This document shows, piece by piece, positions 12,801 to 22,210 of a stretch of DNA of 64,000 nt. How positions within the stretch are numbered: position 1 is the first letter of the stretch; every line of letters begins with the position of its first letter. The notes under the pieces are model-generated. The model was given only the letters and a program-made list of their open reading frames with translations, made no database searches and was not told where the DNA came from. The position numbers and the translations under genes were made by a program. Source of the DNA: Thermothielavioides terrestris NRRL 8126 (Eukaryota; Ascomycota; Sordariomycetes; Sordariales; Chaetomiaceae); the NCBI RefSeq assembly GCF_000226115.1, contig NC_016459.1:2403501-2467500 (forward strand). The letters are read 5' to 3'.

Positions 12801-14935
12801 TATACTATTATATATCTTATATATAAGAGGAGTTGTAAAAAGCTTCTTACTATACTCGTCTTTGATAACTAGTAGCTAATTCGAGCTGTTAAATGCTCTT
12901 GGAAAGTCGAACAGGTCCTAAGAGACCCTCTAAAATAGGTGTAGTAACGGCTTCGATAGTAGGCGGTACGAAATAACCTATTCTATATATATCTATGTAT
13001 ATGCCTTGTATTCTAGCCTACAAGGCCTACAAATCTATATACCTCTAGCGTTTAAGACAAGATGTTCTAGCGCTTTTAAACTTAGATAACTAGCTCTAAT
13101 ATACTAGAGAGTAGCTAGGTCTTCTCTTTCTAGGAGTAGAGCCTTCGAGGGCCTACTCCTCCCAAAGTTCTTTACAACTATAGTGCTTATAGTTATAAGC
13201 CTAGCAAAGCTTCTAAGGAGTACCCTTAGTACATTAGAATAGGAGAAAAGAGCGTTATATTATAGGAAGGTTAGGTTGAACTTCTCAACTAATTATTTAA
13301 GTATAATACTTTTCTCTAATATTCCCCAACGTAGTATACAATCTAGACTATAGTACTAAGCGCCCTACGTTCGGAGGCGTCTCTTAGAGACGATATTAAT
13401 ATAAAAGCCCTCTATAACAACAACGTTGTCTATAACAAGGTCCTTAGTGTTTAAGCTATATACGCTATTTAAAACGTTCTTAATAATCTATTTGCTATAG
13501 CCTAAGATAGGGAAGGACGTAGTGCCTACCTTAACGATCTTACTGCTTATCTTAACAAACGTACTAGGGATAAGGAGAGCCCTATTATTAACGAGATTAA
13601 CTGCTCTATAGTTGTTAAATAGAATATATTTACTAAGTAGATATAGGCTAAACTCGAGAGATACGAATACGCTATATATCCCTTTAAGCTCATTTACAAT
13701 TGTTAGATTGATAATAACGTATATCTAGAGCGCTCCTAGAAATAAAGGACCTATACTACTATTAGAACTAGTAGCTTTAGCGTTTAATAGTATATTCTAA
13801 ATTTTCTAACTAAGCTTTTGAAGCTCTACCCAAAGGTCGTTCTAGCGCTCTTTAGCGAATCGCTAACGTACTCTATTCACTACGTCGCTCGATAGCGTTA
13901 TACTATTTAGAGACTCCCTTGTTAGAGTGTACCGAAGTTGCTAATATTCCGAGGGAACCTACTAATAGCGACAAATCTTCAATATATATAGGTAGTCGAG
14001 GTTCCTTTTACATTTTTAGCTACCCTTCTAACCTTTCTACGCTCCTAGAAGTATAGGGTAGGCTCTAGGTTTCGAGTAGACCACTACTTTGGTTTAGAGG
14101 ATCGCCTTGAGTAAGAGAGCTAAGTCGAGGAGAGTCGGTCCCTTTCTACTAAGCTTCTTAGTTATACTAATGTCCTTCAATATATATATTGCCTACTTAG
14201 GATCTAAGCGCTTTTATATAGTTCTAAGGAATATAGTAACGACTATTATATCCGTAACTATAGCGATATTAGCCGCCTTTATATAGTAGAGGACTGAAAT
14301 ATACTTGAGAATCTAGGTCCTAGGTTCGATATTGCTCTGACCGCCTCTAGTAAGTATAGTCGTATACTCCTTAGTAAATATAGTGAAGGTAGCGCTATTG
14401 GAGGGTACAATGATCTTATATAGTATCTAAATGAACCTATATATACTAGTAACGTTCTTAGCCTCTATAATATTATATATAGTATAGGTATAGCGGTTGC
14501 TAATAGATATGTTAATCATTTCGCGAAGCTTATTGACTATATAGAACACCGTAGTGTCGATAGTAGATTTCGAGAACGCTTTATAGAGCTTAAGGAATTT
14601 ATAGCGAATCTCGTCCTTAATAGGCTTAGTTGACTAAGGTTCTTTACTATAGGTAGTAGGATTAGCCACCTTCTAGGCCTATAGCGCAGTGTACTATATC
14701 TATAGATAGCGATCCTAAACCATTTAACGAGTAGTACCCTAGGTAGGCTAAATAGGAAAGCTAAGCATCTTAGCCTCTATAGCGAGCTCGGTATCTAGGT
14801 CGATAATATACCAAATATACAAGTTGTTAGCCTCTTAGCGAATGGCGAAGATCTATTGAGGCTAATCTTTAGGGCTATCGAGCGATAGAAGCGCTACAAT
14901 GGCAACGGTGACGGTTTTCTCAGTTTCAAAAGGCA
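9862..14935 (-). pseudogene. Copia B gag-pol remnant (proximal part)
   Basis: On the minus strand a start-like MPFETEKTVTVAIVALL lies near 14935, followed by gag with in-frame stops at expected Trp codons. Integrase-type segments include ISYRPPTIEAVTTPILEG, GYIAYKLQAQEQGIDLEV and a C-terminal YTRKVKPRAYIGYLVGYK-like region (about 13.0-12.2 kb). The RT YxDD box reads FYIDNYLVF near 10.58-10.61 kb. RNase H begins with MSIEAELLALSTVVRETMAF (9959) and is cut at 9866/9862 by the gypsy C insertion. Stops are dominated by TAG, so the gene cannot be expressed. Confidence 0.8.
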
Positions 14936-15110
14936 TTTTAAAGTAAATTAAGGAGTGCTACGTTGTTCAAACTGAACAATAGAGGTGATATAAACTTATA
15001 GGAGTTGTTGATAATCGAGAAGACTTAAAGTGGTTGTTGAGGAAAAGAAGAAAAGAAGAAGGATAGCCCTAACTAGGCTATACTGCTGTTATAAGTGTTG
15101 TATATAAACC

Positions 15111-15121
15111 AAGCTTATAAC
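15111..15121 (-). other. Copia B primer-binding site, half-tRNA-iMet type
   Basis: Directly adjoining the 5' LTR the minus strand reads GTTATAAGCTT. It resembles the initiator-tRNA anticodon complement GTTATGAGCCC, with differences that are transitions. The same site occurs next to the copia A LTR. Confidence 0.5.
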
Positions 15122-15303
15122 TGAGGAGAGTAGCGAAGTAGGGCTATATAGGATATAGAGACATGTGTATTGAGAGAGGTACTCCTCTTATATAGGGTGA
15201 GAGGAGCATCGAGGTCTATATACATGTGTGGGCAGAGCTAATATATGCCCCCTAAGCGGAGGGAGCTTAGCAGATGGAGTTACGTGTGCACTAGCACGCG
15301 ACA
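15122..15303 (-). repeat. Copia B 5' LTR (182 bp)
   Basis: This is the partner of 393-574. On the minus strand it starts TGTCGCGTGC and ends CTCTCCTCA, with TG...CA termini intact. The internal TATA-like box CCTATATAAGAGG lies in mid-LTR. Confidence 0.9.
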
Positions 15304-15822
15304 CCTTGCTTTGAATTTGACAAAGGCGTTATAGACTTCGTCTTTAGTACGAAGCAGTTCTACCTCTAGGAATCTAGTTCCTTTATCGAGGAAAGTTATA
15401 AAATATCTATATCTATTATAGGTAGGTGTTTTGAAAGGGCTATAGAAGTCACTGCTTATTTTATCAAGGTATTCGTATACCATTTTATTAGTTGATGCTC
15501 GGTACACCTTATTTTTGAAGAAAGCCTTAAAATAGACTTTACAACAGTTATCTTTATCTTTATTCTTCTTCTTTATATAGGTAGTATTAGAAGAAGTATT
15601 CTTTATTAGGTTATTTATATTCTTTTTATTTAAGTGACCGAAACGCCTATACAGTGTCTTAATATCTACTGCCCTCTTGACGTAATTTATCAAAGGCAGA
15701 TTTTTATTTTGGTTATTGATTATTGGGATATAGAATAATCCGTCTCTCTTTTCTCCTTGAGCTATTGTTTTAAAGTCTGAAGTCCTTACTAGATATAAAT
15801 ATCTATTGGTAGTTATAGTCAA
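15304..15822 (-). pseudogene. Copia A GAG-pre-integrase and integrase N-terminal half
   Basis: This is an open minus-strand stretch of about 170 codons. It contains LYRRFGHLNKKNINNL (the GAG-pre-integrase HxGH-type motif), a degenerate CxxC zinc region, then DKISSDFYSPF and YFITFLDKGTRFLEVELL, the first part of the DDE core with its catalytic Asp. The frame stops at the insertion point of copia B at 15303/15304 and resumes at 392. It is unusually intact compared with the rest of the island. Confidence 0.85.
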
Positions 15823-16011
15823 CAGTTGTAGTAAGGTAGAGACACTGATTATATTTATTTATATCTCTAGGATATAGTAACAGTTCTTCTAAGTGACTAC
15901 TATTACTTTATTAGTTATTGGGTTATAGAGAGCTGTTTTAGCATTGCCAATTCTAGTTATATTTATTGTTGTTACCTTGCCCTAAGCAACTTGTTTCTTT
16001 ATAGGTTTGAA

Positions 16012-17330
16012 TTAGGATAAGAGTCTTTTATTAGCTATTATGCTTATTTGGGCACTAGTATTAGCTATAAAGCTATCTAAGTATACCTCTAGAGCTAAAG
16101 ACTTTCCCTCCTTTTCCAATCTTTTAAATATCACTCTAAGGAGTTGGTCTAGGTTATTGTTATTAGTATTTGTTGCTAAGGAGGTATTATTTATTAAAAT
16201 ATTAGGGTTATTTACTTCGAAAAGGTCCTTCTTATTATCGTTATCTAGATCTATCTTATTGATATCGAGGTAGTCTTCGAATTCTAAATCGGTATTCGAA
16301 TCGTCATCAGTATCTAGATTTTCGGCAAAAGAGGCTAAAGAAGAAGAGGCCAAAGAAGGTTTATTAGTATTGAAGACCTATAGAGAGCTGGATCTAGCGT
16401 TCGAATCCGAGTCTAAAGTATTATCTAACAAAGCCCGTTTTACTATAGCCAAGTAGATTTTCTTCTCCCTCTCTTCTTTCTCTTTATTTGGCTTTTGGAA
16501 AGCCTTTAAAGAAGTGGATTTATATTTCTAGCCCTTAGGAGCTCTCTCAGGGTGTAGGAAAGCGCAGTTTTTAGCAATGTGCCTAACGAGCTTGTAATAA
16601 CTATATTTTTCCTTCTTCTTTTTCATCTCTCTCTTTCTCTTTACAACACTAAAGACTTAGTTATTTTTATTAGTATTATAAGAGATTCTAAGCCTCCTAG
16701 ATTTATCTAAAAGGCTAGCTAAGAGGGAATCAAAGGTGTAGGCTTTAGGATTCTTCCGAAGGGTCTAAATTATTGAACTAGCAAACCCCTCGAATTTCTC
16801 TATTAAACTAAACAACACCTAAGCGATATTCACTTCCTCAGGGAGTTCAACGGCCTATGATTTTAGGTCGTTGATACTCTCCTTCACCTTGTTAAGATAT
16901 TTTTCTACCGAATCGAAGTTTTCTAACCGGCAGTTGAAATACTCCTTCAGTAGAAGGTATTTGGAGGTGAAGCCTTCGGAGTGATATAGCTCCTTATACC
17001 GCTCCCAAGCTTAGAAAGCGGTTTCAATGCCCTTTATTTAGTAGAGAGGGCTATCTTCCACCTAAAGCTTTATCTCGGCTAGTGCTTTCTTTTAACACTT
17101 TTTAGTATCGTTATCAGTACTCTCAAAGGCATCTTCAAGGCCGAGTTTTGTTAGGCAGGCCTCTATTTGAAGAGCCTATATAACGTAGTTCTCTGCTCCC
17201 TTAAGTTTTTCGAAGGTATAGATCTTCTATAAAGAAGCTATTGCCTTTATTTAGAATTTCCTAGTTAAAGGAAAGACCGAAAGAGGTTATTGTTTCTAAT
17301 AGAATTTCCTAGGAAAAACTAAAGGAGATA
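16012..17330 (-). pseudogene. Copia A gag and protease remnant
   Basis: On the minus strand the translation shows a UBN2-like gag with the motif FEKLKGAENYVI*ALQIEA, where the stop stands where Trp is expected. A knuckle reads YYKLVRHIAKNC (near 16600) and corresponds to CX2CX4HX4C with its first cysteines lost. An acidic linker follows, then LDSFIANTSAQISII near 16040-16080, which corresponds to the copia protease LDSGAxxHI motif. Stops are mostly TAG or TAA. The 113-codon stretch at 16012-16353 is the longest open piece. Confidence 0.75.
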
Positions 17331-17374
17331 GGATCCTATTGTAAATAAAATCCTTATTCTCGGATATAGCTCTA

Positions 17375-17385
17375 GGCTTATAACC
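17375..17385 (-). other. Copia A primer-binding site, half-tRNA-iMet type
   Basis: On the minus strand the sequence next to the LTR reads GGTTATAAGCC. This matches the complement of the initiator-tRNA anticodon region (GGTTATGAGCC) with a single G-to-A change of the RIP kind. Priming from an internal half of tRNA-iMet is known in Drosophila copia and some fungal copia elements. Confidence 0.6.
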
Positions 17386-17590
17386 TATCAGAGAGACAGA
17401 TTGTTATTGTGCTAGAGGAGAGGGCTAGCACAGGAGGTATACACTGAAAGTGTAGGGTAGGTCGATTGGGGGGTAGGAAATGATTTGGAAGAAGGAGGTT
17501 GATCGTAAGGATATAAGGTCTTCTAACCCCAGTGCTATTGTGCTTCGTCATAGAGAGTGCGTAGCGTAGGTGGTTGTTGTAGCATATGCA

Positions 17591-17643
17591 AAATAGATCA
17601 AGGAAGTAGAGGCTGCGAGTTCAACTCGCAAAGTAGTCTATTT
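17591..17643. repeat. Nested hairpin within the copia A LTR
   Basis: Outer arms AAATAGA (17591-17597) and TCTATTT (17637-17643) enclose an inner inverted repeat, TGCGA/TCGCA, at 17614-17630. It looks tRNA-like (TTCAA loop) but is only 53 nt and lacks D and anticodon arms. Confidence 0.5.
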
Positions 17644-17806
17644 CTTCGAAGGTTCTATCTTGCAAAGCCGGGAGGCATTGCATTACTATATAGACGAAGA
17701 GCTGTAGTACGTATCTTCGGCTTATCTGAATGCTCTAACGTAGTTGCGGTTATTCGGATCTGGATCCGGATATTTAAAACTAGATCCGGATATCCTATTA
17801 GTAATG

Positions 17807-17941
17807 CATTAGCCGCATTTAGCTTAGTTATCGTTATAACTGGCATTAGCTGCATTCGGCTAACTGGCATTAGCCGCATTTAGCTAGGTTATTGTTATGA
17901 CTAGTATTAGCCGTATTTAGCTAGGTTATCGTCAGAGCCGG
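17807..17941. repeat. Tandem repeat of 37 bp in the copia A LTR
   Basis: Four units start with (C/T)ATTAGCCG(C/T)ATT. They are 37 bp (17807-17843), a 24-bp short version (17844-17867), 37 bp (17868-17904) and 37 bp (17905-17941), and differ mostly by transitions. Confidence 0.75.
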
Positions 17942-18072
17942 ATCTGGATGTTCTGTCGGAGCCGCATTAGCCGTATCCGAATGCTTAGATCCAATGGCTT
18001 AGATCCAACGGCTTAGCTCGGCTTAGCTCGGTTCTCCAACAGTTCAGATCCACTTATCTAGACTTAGTCTAG

Positions 18073-18269
18073 TGTTAGCCGTTGTCAACCGCCAAGGTTG
18101 ACAGCCTTTGATAGTTGTTATCAGTTGTCAACAGCTATTGCTAGCTGTCAACGACTGCTAAAGTATAAGTTATAATACTATAGCAGTTATACCGTTATAG
18201 AACCTTTATAAGGGAGTTTATTATAGGGAAATGCTTAGTATTAGTTATTTATATTGTTATATATTAACA
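18073..18269. repeat. LTR-like sequence (197 bp), solo or 3' LTR of element D
   Basis: The sequence begins TGTTAGCC and ends TTAACA, with TGTTA/TAACA inverted ends typical of LTRs. It contains inverted repeats of the word GTTGTCAAC/GTTGACA (about 18080-18160) and TATA-like stretches. No target duplication is evident (TCTAG left, ATTGG right) and no second copy is seen in the window. Next to it at 18271 the plus strand reads TTGGGTCTTAG, which could be a primer site if it belonged to a plus-strand element. Confidence 0.5.
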
Positions 18270-21205
18270 ATTGGGTCTTAGTGAATCTACTACCTAGACG
18301 GAGTAGGTAAACTTATATAAAGTGGACTTCCCCTTCTCCGAGCTAGCTAGGAAGATAGTAAAGGTGGCCTACTACGAGAGGGCTAGCTTCTTGTTACCAA
18401 CGCCTATCACCTTACCTTTGCGACGCTCGATCGTGTAATCGAGCAGGTTCAACAGGTTGTAGCCGATGATCGAGCGACTAGCTCCTAGATCAAGGTACAC
18501 TTCCAGTTCATCGCTATCTTCCTTTATATAGGTGGCGATATAGAGGTACGTATAATTGCCTAGAGGGCTATCGATACTATCATTCGATTCTAAAGCCGAG
18601 GCTTCCTTAATCTAGTAAGCTATAACTTCGGGGGTCTCTAGTTCGCCGACTGAATTGTCTATAGATTCTACTACTACATCCTCTATTCTAGACCCTAAGG
18701 CTCTAAGATCTGTAGGGTAGCGAAAAATACTCTTCTTTACGTCCTTGCAGTGCTTCAAATGTCGGAATAAAGCGTTGCGCGAACCTAGAGTAGTAGCATA
18801 GTAGCTATAAGTACAGTGTTCGAGTATAGCTTGGTTAGCTATATAGTTCTTCTAAGTATATCTTAGGCCTATACCCTTATAAGCCTTGATATAGTGGCGA
18901 ACCTCCGACTTAGCTTAGAAGGTCTTATAGCACTTATAGTATATAAGCTCTAAATTAATAACTATATAGGCGATCGCCGACTTGGAAGACGATACTGTAG
19001 TTGAGGTATTAGAGTGCTCTAAGGCGGTATTAGACGTGTTGGCATCGTTCTCGAATTTGGGATCGCTAGCGAAATACGTATAGTCATAGGGCTGGTCGCG
19101 CTTACAGTCGTTACAACGGTCGTTATAACGGTCCTTTTAGTCGTTGCGCTAGTTCCTCCGATTATTATATCGATTATTACAGCGATAGTTATCCCTTTCG
19201 TAGTCACGATTATAGCGATTATAGTCTTAGGCCTAGCGCTCATCTCGATCACGATCGGCTAGGCGGTAGTAGTCGCCACTATAGTAGTAGCGGTCCTTAT
19301 AGTTGCTTCGAGACTTATTAGCCTAATATTAAGGCGTTTACTTAGCCTTGTCTTCCACCTTATCCTTATTACTTGGCTTTTTCTATATATTAGGATACTT
19401 CTTCGTAGCTACTGACTTCAATATAGCTCGCGATTGCTCCTATTCATATAGGTACTAATCAAGCGAAGTGAAAAACTAGAGATAACAAATATATCGTTGG
19501 ATATTTAGGTCTATATACTCCTAGATCTGATATATAGTGCTTTGCCAATTGGAGCCGTTAGCGTTGTTATTTATTGTATAAGCCTAATGCAATTTACGCT
19601 CTACGAATTCTATAAAGGCTTCTTCGTTAATAGCGATATCTTTGAGGTAGAGGAATATAGTGTTAAACTTCTTAGTAGCCACTATTGAATCAGGTTTAAA
19701 GCGTTTCCTTAGGGCCTCTAGTATCGCTTTAAGGCCTTGTTCTTTAAGAAAACGGCGGTAGCTATTAGAGATAGCTTTAGACTACTAGAGTTGGGCCTTG
19801 CCTTTAAGGAGTATAGGGAACATCTTGACAATCTACTGTTTAACAGATCTATCGTTATTATCCTTAATAAAGGTTTTAATATAGGCTTAAAAGCAATAAG
19901 TATCTATATAGATAATAGTCTTACTTTTATAAATTACTTTTAGGCTATTAGGGTCTAGGTAGAATAGGTCGAAGACTCTAATATCTTTATACTTGACCTT
20001 GAATTCAGTTTAGCCTACTATATAGCTAGAGTCGTAAGTGCCGTTGTAATACTAGTGGCTGTTGGGCGTCGAGCTATCACTCTATAGGTTTAGTCGATAA
20101 CGATAATACTACTTTGTATAGCGTAGGCTGTTGTAAGCGAGGTTGTATCGTAAGCCAATGGCTATACCTTCTTTGGGAATTGGGTATATAGTCTAGATAG
20201 GAGCTAGCTATATAGGTTGTATAGGCTAGTGAGGCTACGCCGGATATATAGGTGCCTACTAACGTAGATCTAGGCCGATATACAATATAGCCGGTATAGC
20301 CATAGCTAGCTATACTAGAGGCGTTGGTAGGAGATGGTCGATCGGTGAGGCCTATATCGGCTAGGCCTGTCTGTAGTAGTCCTCTATTACTATACGCTAC
20401 CTCGGTATATGTTGTAGGCTATTCAATGTCAAGTTATCGAGGCCTAGAATAGTGGGCTGAGGTTAAGGCTATAGCAGTGGAATTCCTGTATATAGGCGAT
20501 CTATAGCCTCCTAATAGGCCTGTCGAGATGCCTAGGAATAGGTCTTTGCAGAGCGAGCTACAGATTGTCCTTCTAGATATATAATACGAGAGTTTATCTA
20601 GTATATAGCCTAGTTCAGTTCCTTTATATTCGCCTAGATTACTTTGGCTACTTAAGACGTTAAGGTATCCGTCAACTTGATTTGACTATATTCTAGGCGG
20701 TTGATACGTCGATTTATATACTCCATTGTTCACTTGTTTCAACTGAGTCTTATAGGCTTCGAGGTCGAAGCTTCGTTATTGGGATAGCCGTCTTCGTCGT
20801 TAGGACAGTCGACTTCTTTGTTATCGAAGTCGTCGAACTATAAATTATACCTAGTAACGAATGAAGTATCAGCTTCCTACGGATCGCGATCGAAGGTAGT
20901 AGAATCTTAGGTATTGCGAAGGCTACGATTTAGGTTAGCTAGGAGGATCGGATACTCGACCTAGGTACGTTGGGCGTTATAGGCTTCGGCTACCCAGTAT
21001 TCTCTACCTAAGTCGCTCTCTTTGACTTGCTCTATCGGTAGGAGAGTCGATATAGTGGAAGATCAAGCCGTTGCTAGTAGGATCGGTTTAGGAAAATCGC
21101 CTAGTATACCTAGCGTATCTCTCGGAGGGTTCTATAGCCTAGAGGGCTTTTCTAGGCCCTTGGCCGCTTTAGGAGGTATGTTTCACGTTAGCCAACGCAA
21201 CTAAT
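18264..21205 (-). pseudogene. Element D: gag-protease remnant of a gypsy-type retroelement
   Basis: A single minus-strand frame of about 980 codons, broken by RIP-type stops, runs from about 21205 to a TAA at 18264-18266. It shows an N-terminal region, a MEYINRRINRLEYSQIKL coiled segment near 20726, a capsid-like part (about 19.7-19.5 kb), a long Arg/Asn/Tyr-rich basic region (about 19.3-19.1 kb) and a retropepsin active-site motif YLDLGASRSIIGYNLLNLL near 18490-18440. The frame then ends, overlapping the LTR-like sequence by 6 bp. No RT, RNase H or integrase follows. Confidence 0.65.
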
Positions 21206-21868
21206 TGGCCAACTAAGTATTTAATGTAGTATAAGATAGATACAGATTAGAATAGGGCAGCCAATAGCTATATAGAATACAGTGATAGCTTGGGATACTA
21301 GCTGTATACTAGCTAGGGGACTCCGTAGTATCGAGGGTATCGCTAGACGCGAATAGGATATAAGCCCTTGGCGAGCCTCGGATTAGGAGGGTGTAGAGTA
21401 CTAAGATATAGCCTTCTAGACCGTATAGAACATAGGGGCTATAGCGCTTAGCGGAAGAGAGGGGAGGTGTAGTGGCCGTCAAAGTCCTTGCTAGACCCGA
21501 CTGCTTGGTGGAGTCGATAGTTGCAGTTGACTTCTGTATAGAATATAGAGGCCTCCTATAGGTGAGCCGTCGCGAAAGATCGTGGATGCTCGAATAGTTC
21601 GATCGAACACGATCGATCAAATAGATTGAATAAGATGGTGGTTAGCGCGATGCGAGAGTTATAGCTACTATTTAATGCGGTGTATATACAATATACAGTG
21701 GCAGAGAGAATGGTGGAATGAGCGATGATGGATTCAAAGTGGGGAGGCTCCCTCCATTGCCAAGATATCTTGGCAGTGTGTAGGGCGTATGGGCTATGCA
21801 AGGCTAACCCTGTATGGAGCAACCCTAACCCAGAGCCTTCCCAGATGGGGTCATTATCTATTTACATA
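21206..21868. other. AT-rich transition zone at the right edge of the transposon island
   Basis: Base composition moves gradually from RIPed to normal. I recognise no coding sequence; reading frames here give no family motif. It contains an 18-bp perfect palindrome (21758-21775) close to the truncated dehydrogenase gene. The upstream leader or 5' LTR of element D would be expected here but I could not identify it. Confidence 0.5.
21758..21775. repeat. 18-bp perfect palindrome
   Basis: TGCCAAGATATCTTGGCA equals its own reverse complement. It lies about 100 bp from the point where recognisable dehydrogenase coding sequence begins. Confidence 0.9.
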
Positions 21869-22210
21869 TATAATACGGTTCCGGTATCACTGGTGCAGCA
21901 CTGGCTGACCAAGGCAATCCACACCGAAGAGCCCTGGCTGACGGCGTTTCCGATTGACCCTGGGTGAGGGATTTCAGCATGGTTTTCTTCGATGATTCGT
22001 AGATCCATTCGCGTCGACCTGCTGACTTTCTCCCGCAGCTGGGTGCAGACCGACATCGGCCAACGCGGCGCCGCAGCGTTTGGTTATGAGAAGGCCGCCA
22101 TCACTGTGGAGGAGAGCGTAAATGGGCTTATCCGTGTCATTGACGCGGCAACGCGGGAAACGCATAGTGGTGTCTTGTGGAAGTACACTGGGGAGCAATC
22201 TCCATGGTAG
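21869..22210 (+). pseudogene. 3' fragment of a short-chain dehydrogenase/reductase gene
   Basis: Two coding segments remain. The first (about 21869-21963) reads HWLTKAIHTEEPWLTAFPID, the second (22039-22210) WVQTDIGQRGAAAFG...AAITVEESVNG...ETHSG. Together they give the PGWVQTDxG motif and C-terminal third of SDR proteins like norsolorinic acid ketoreductase homologs. The intron 21964-22038 (75 bp) has GTGAGG, a CTGAC branch and CAG, and splicing restores PG-WVQTD. The Rossmann fold, the catalytic Tyr-Lys and the start are missing; sequence to the left is transposon-derived. I infer truncation by insertion or rearrangement at the island edge. The remaining codons are not visibly RIPed. Confidence 0.75.

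Larger units (their letters stand above)
393..15303 (-). mobile_element. Copia B: LTR retrotransposon nested in copia A
   Basis: The element is delimited by two direct 182-bp LTRs (393-574 and 15122-15303) and flanked by a target duplication, CCTTA at 388-392 and CCTTG at 15304-15308. Minus-strand order is 5' LTR, iMet-type primer site, gag (start near 14935), integrase (about 13.1-12.2 kb), RT with a YIDN-type YxDD box near 10.6 kb, and RNase H. RNase H is split by gypsy C and resumes at 2568. A PPT-like AGGGGG (near 580) abuts the 3' LTR. Without gypsy C the element is about 7.6 kb, long for copia, because 1.7 kb of extra sequence lies between RNase H and the 3' LTR. RIP has destroyed all frames. 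Confidence 0.88.
15304..18041 (-). mobile_element. Copia A, 5' part (LTR, gag, protease, start of integrase)
   Basis: This is the 5' part of the outermost Ty1/copia element, on the minus strand. It starts with a 5' LTR (17386-18041) and a half-tRNA-iMet type primer site, followed by a UBN2-like gag, a CCHC-type knuckle, a protease motif and the GAG-pre-integrase/integrase region. The order gag-protease-integrase is that of Ty1/copia. The downstream part continues at 392-1. The gag frame is broken by many stops, while the integrase stretch at 15304-15822 is still open. The copy is a RIP-inactivated fossil and predates copia B, which is inserted in it. Confidence 0.85.
17386..18041 (-). repeat. 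5' LTR of copia A
   Basis: On the minus strand the LTR starts TGTTGGAGAACC at 18041 and ends just before the primer-binding site; the terminal CA appears as TA, consistent with RIP. It is about 656 bp. It contains BamHI-like GGATCCGGAT repeats (about 17756-17795), a four-unit tandem repeat (17807-17941) and a nested hairpin (17591-17643). The partner LTR lies outside the window, so the right boundary rests on the TGTTGG start and the left boundary on the primer site. Confidence 0.65.

Noticed and set aside
17591..17663. Possible tRNA gene or tRNA relic
   Set aside because: A TTCAA loop and outer stem are present, but the structure is only 53 nt and lacks D and anticodon arms; it is a hairpin in the copia A LTR.
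21309..21822. Two minus-strand frames of 88-103 codons in the AT-rich border zone
   Set aside because: No recognisable protein motif; they run against the gag frame of element D and probably arise by chance.
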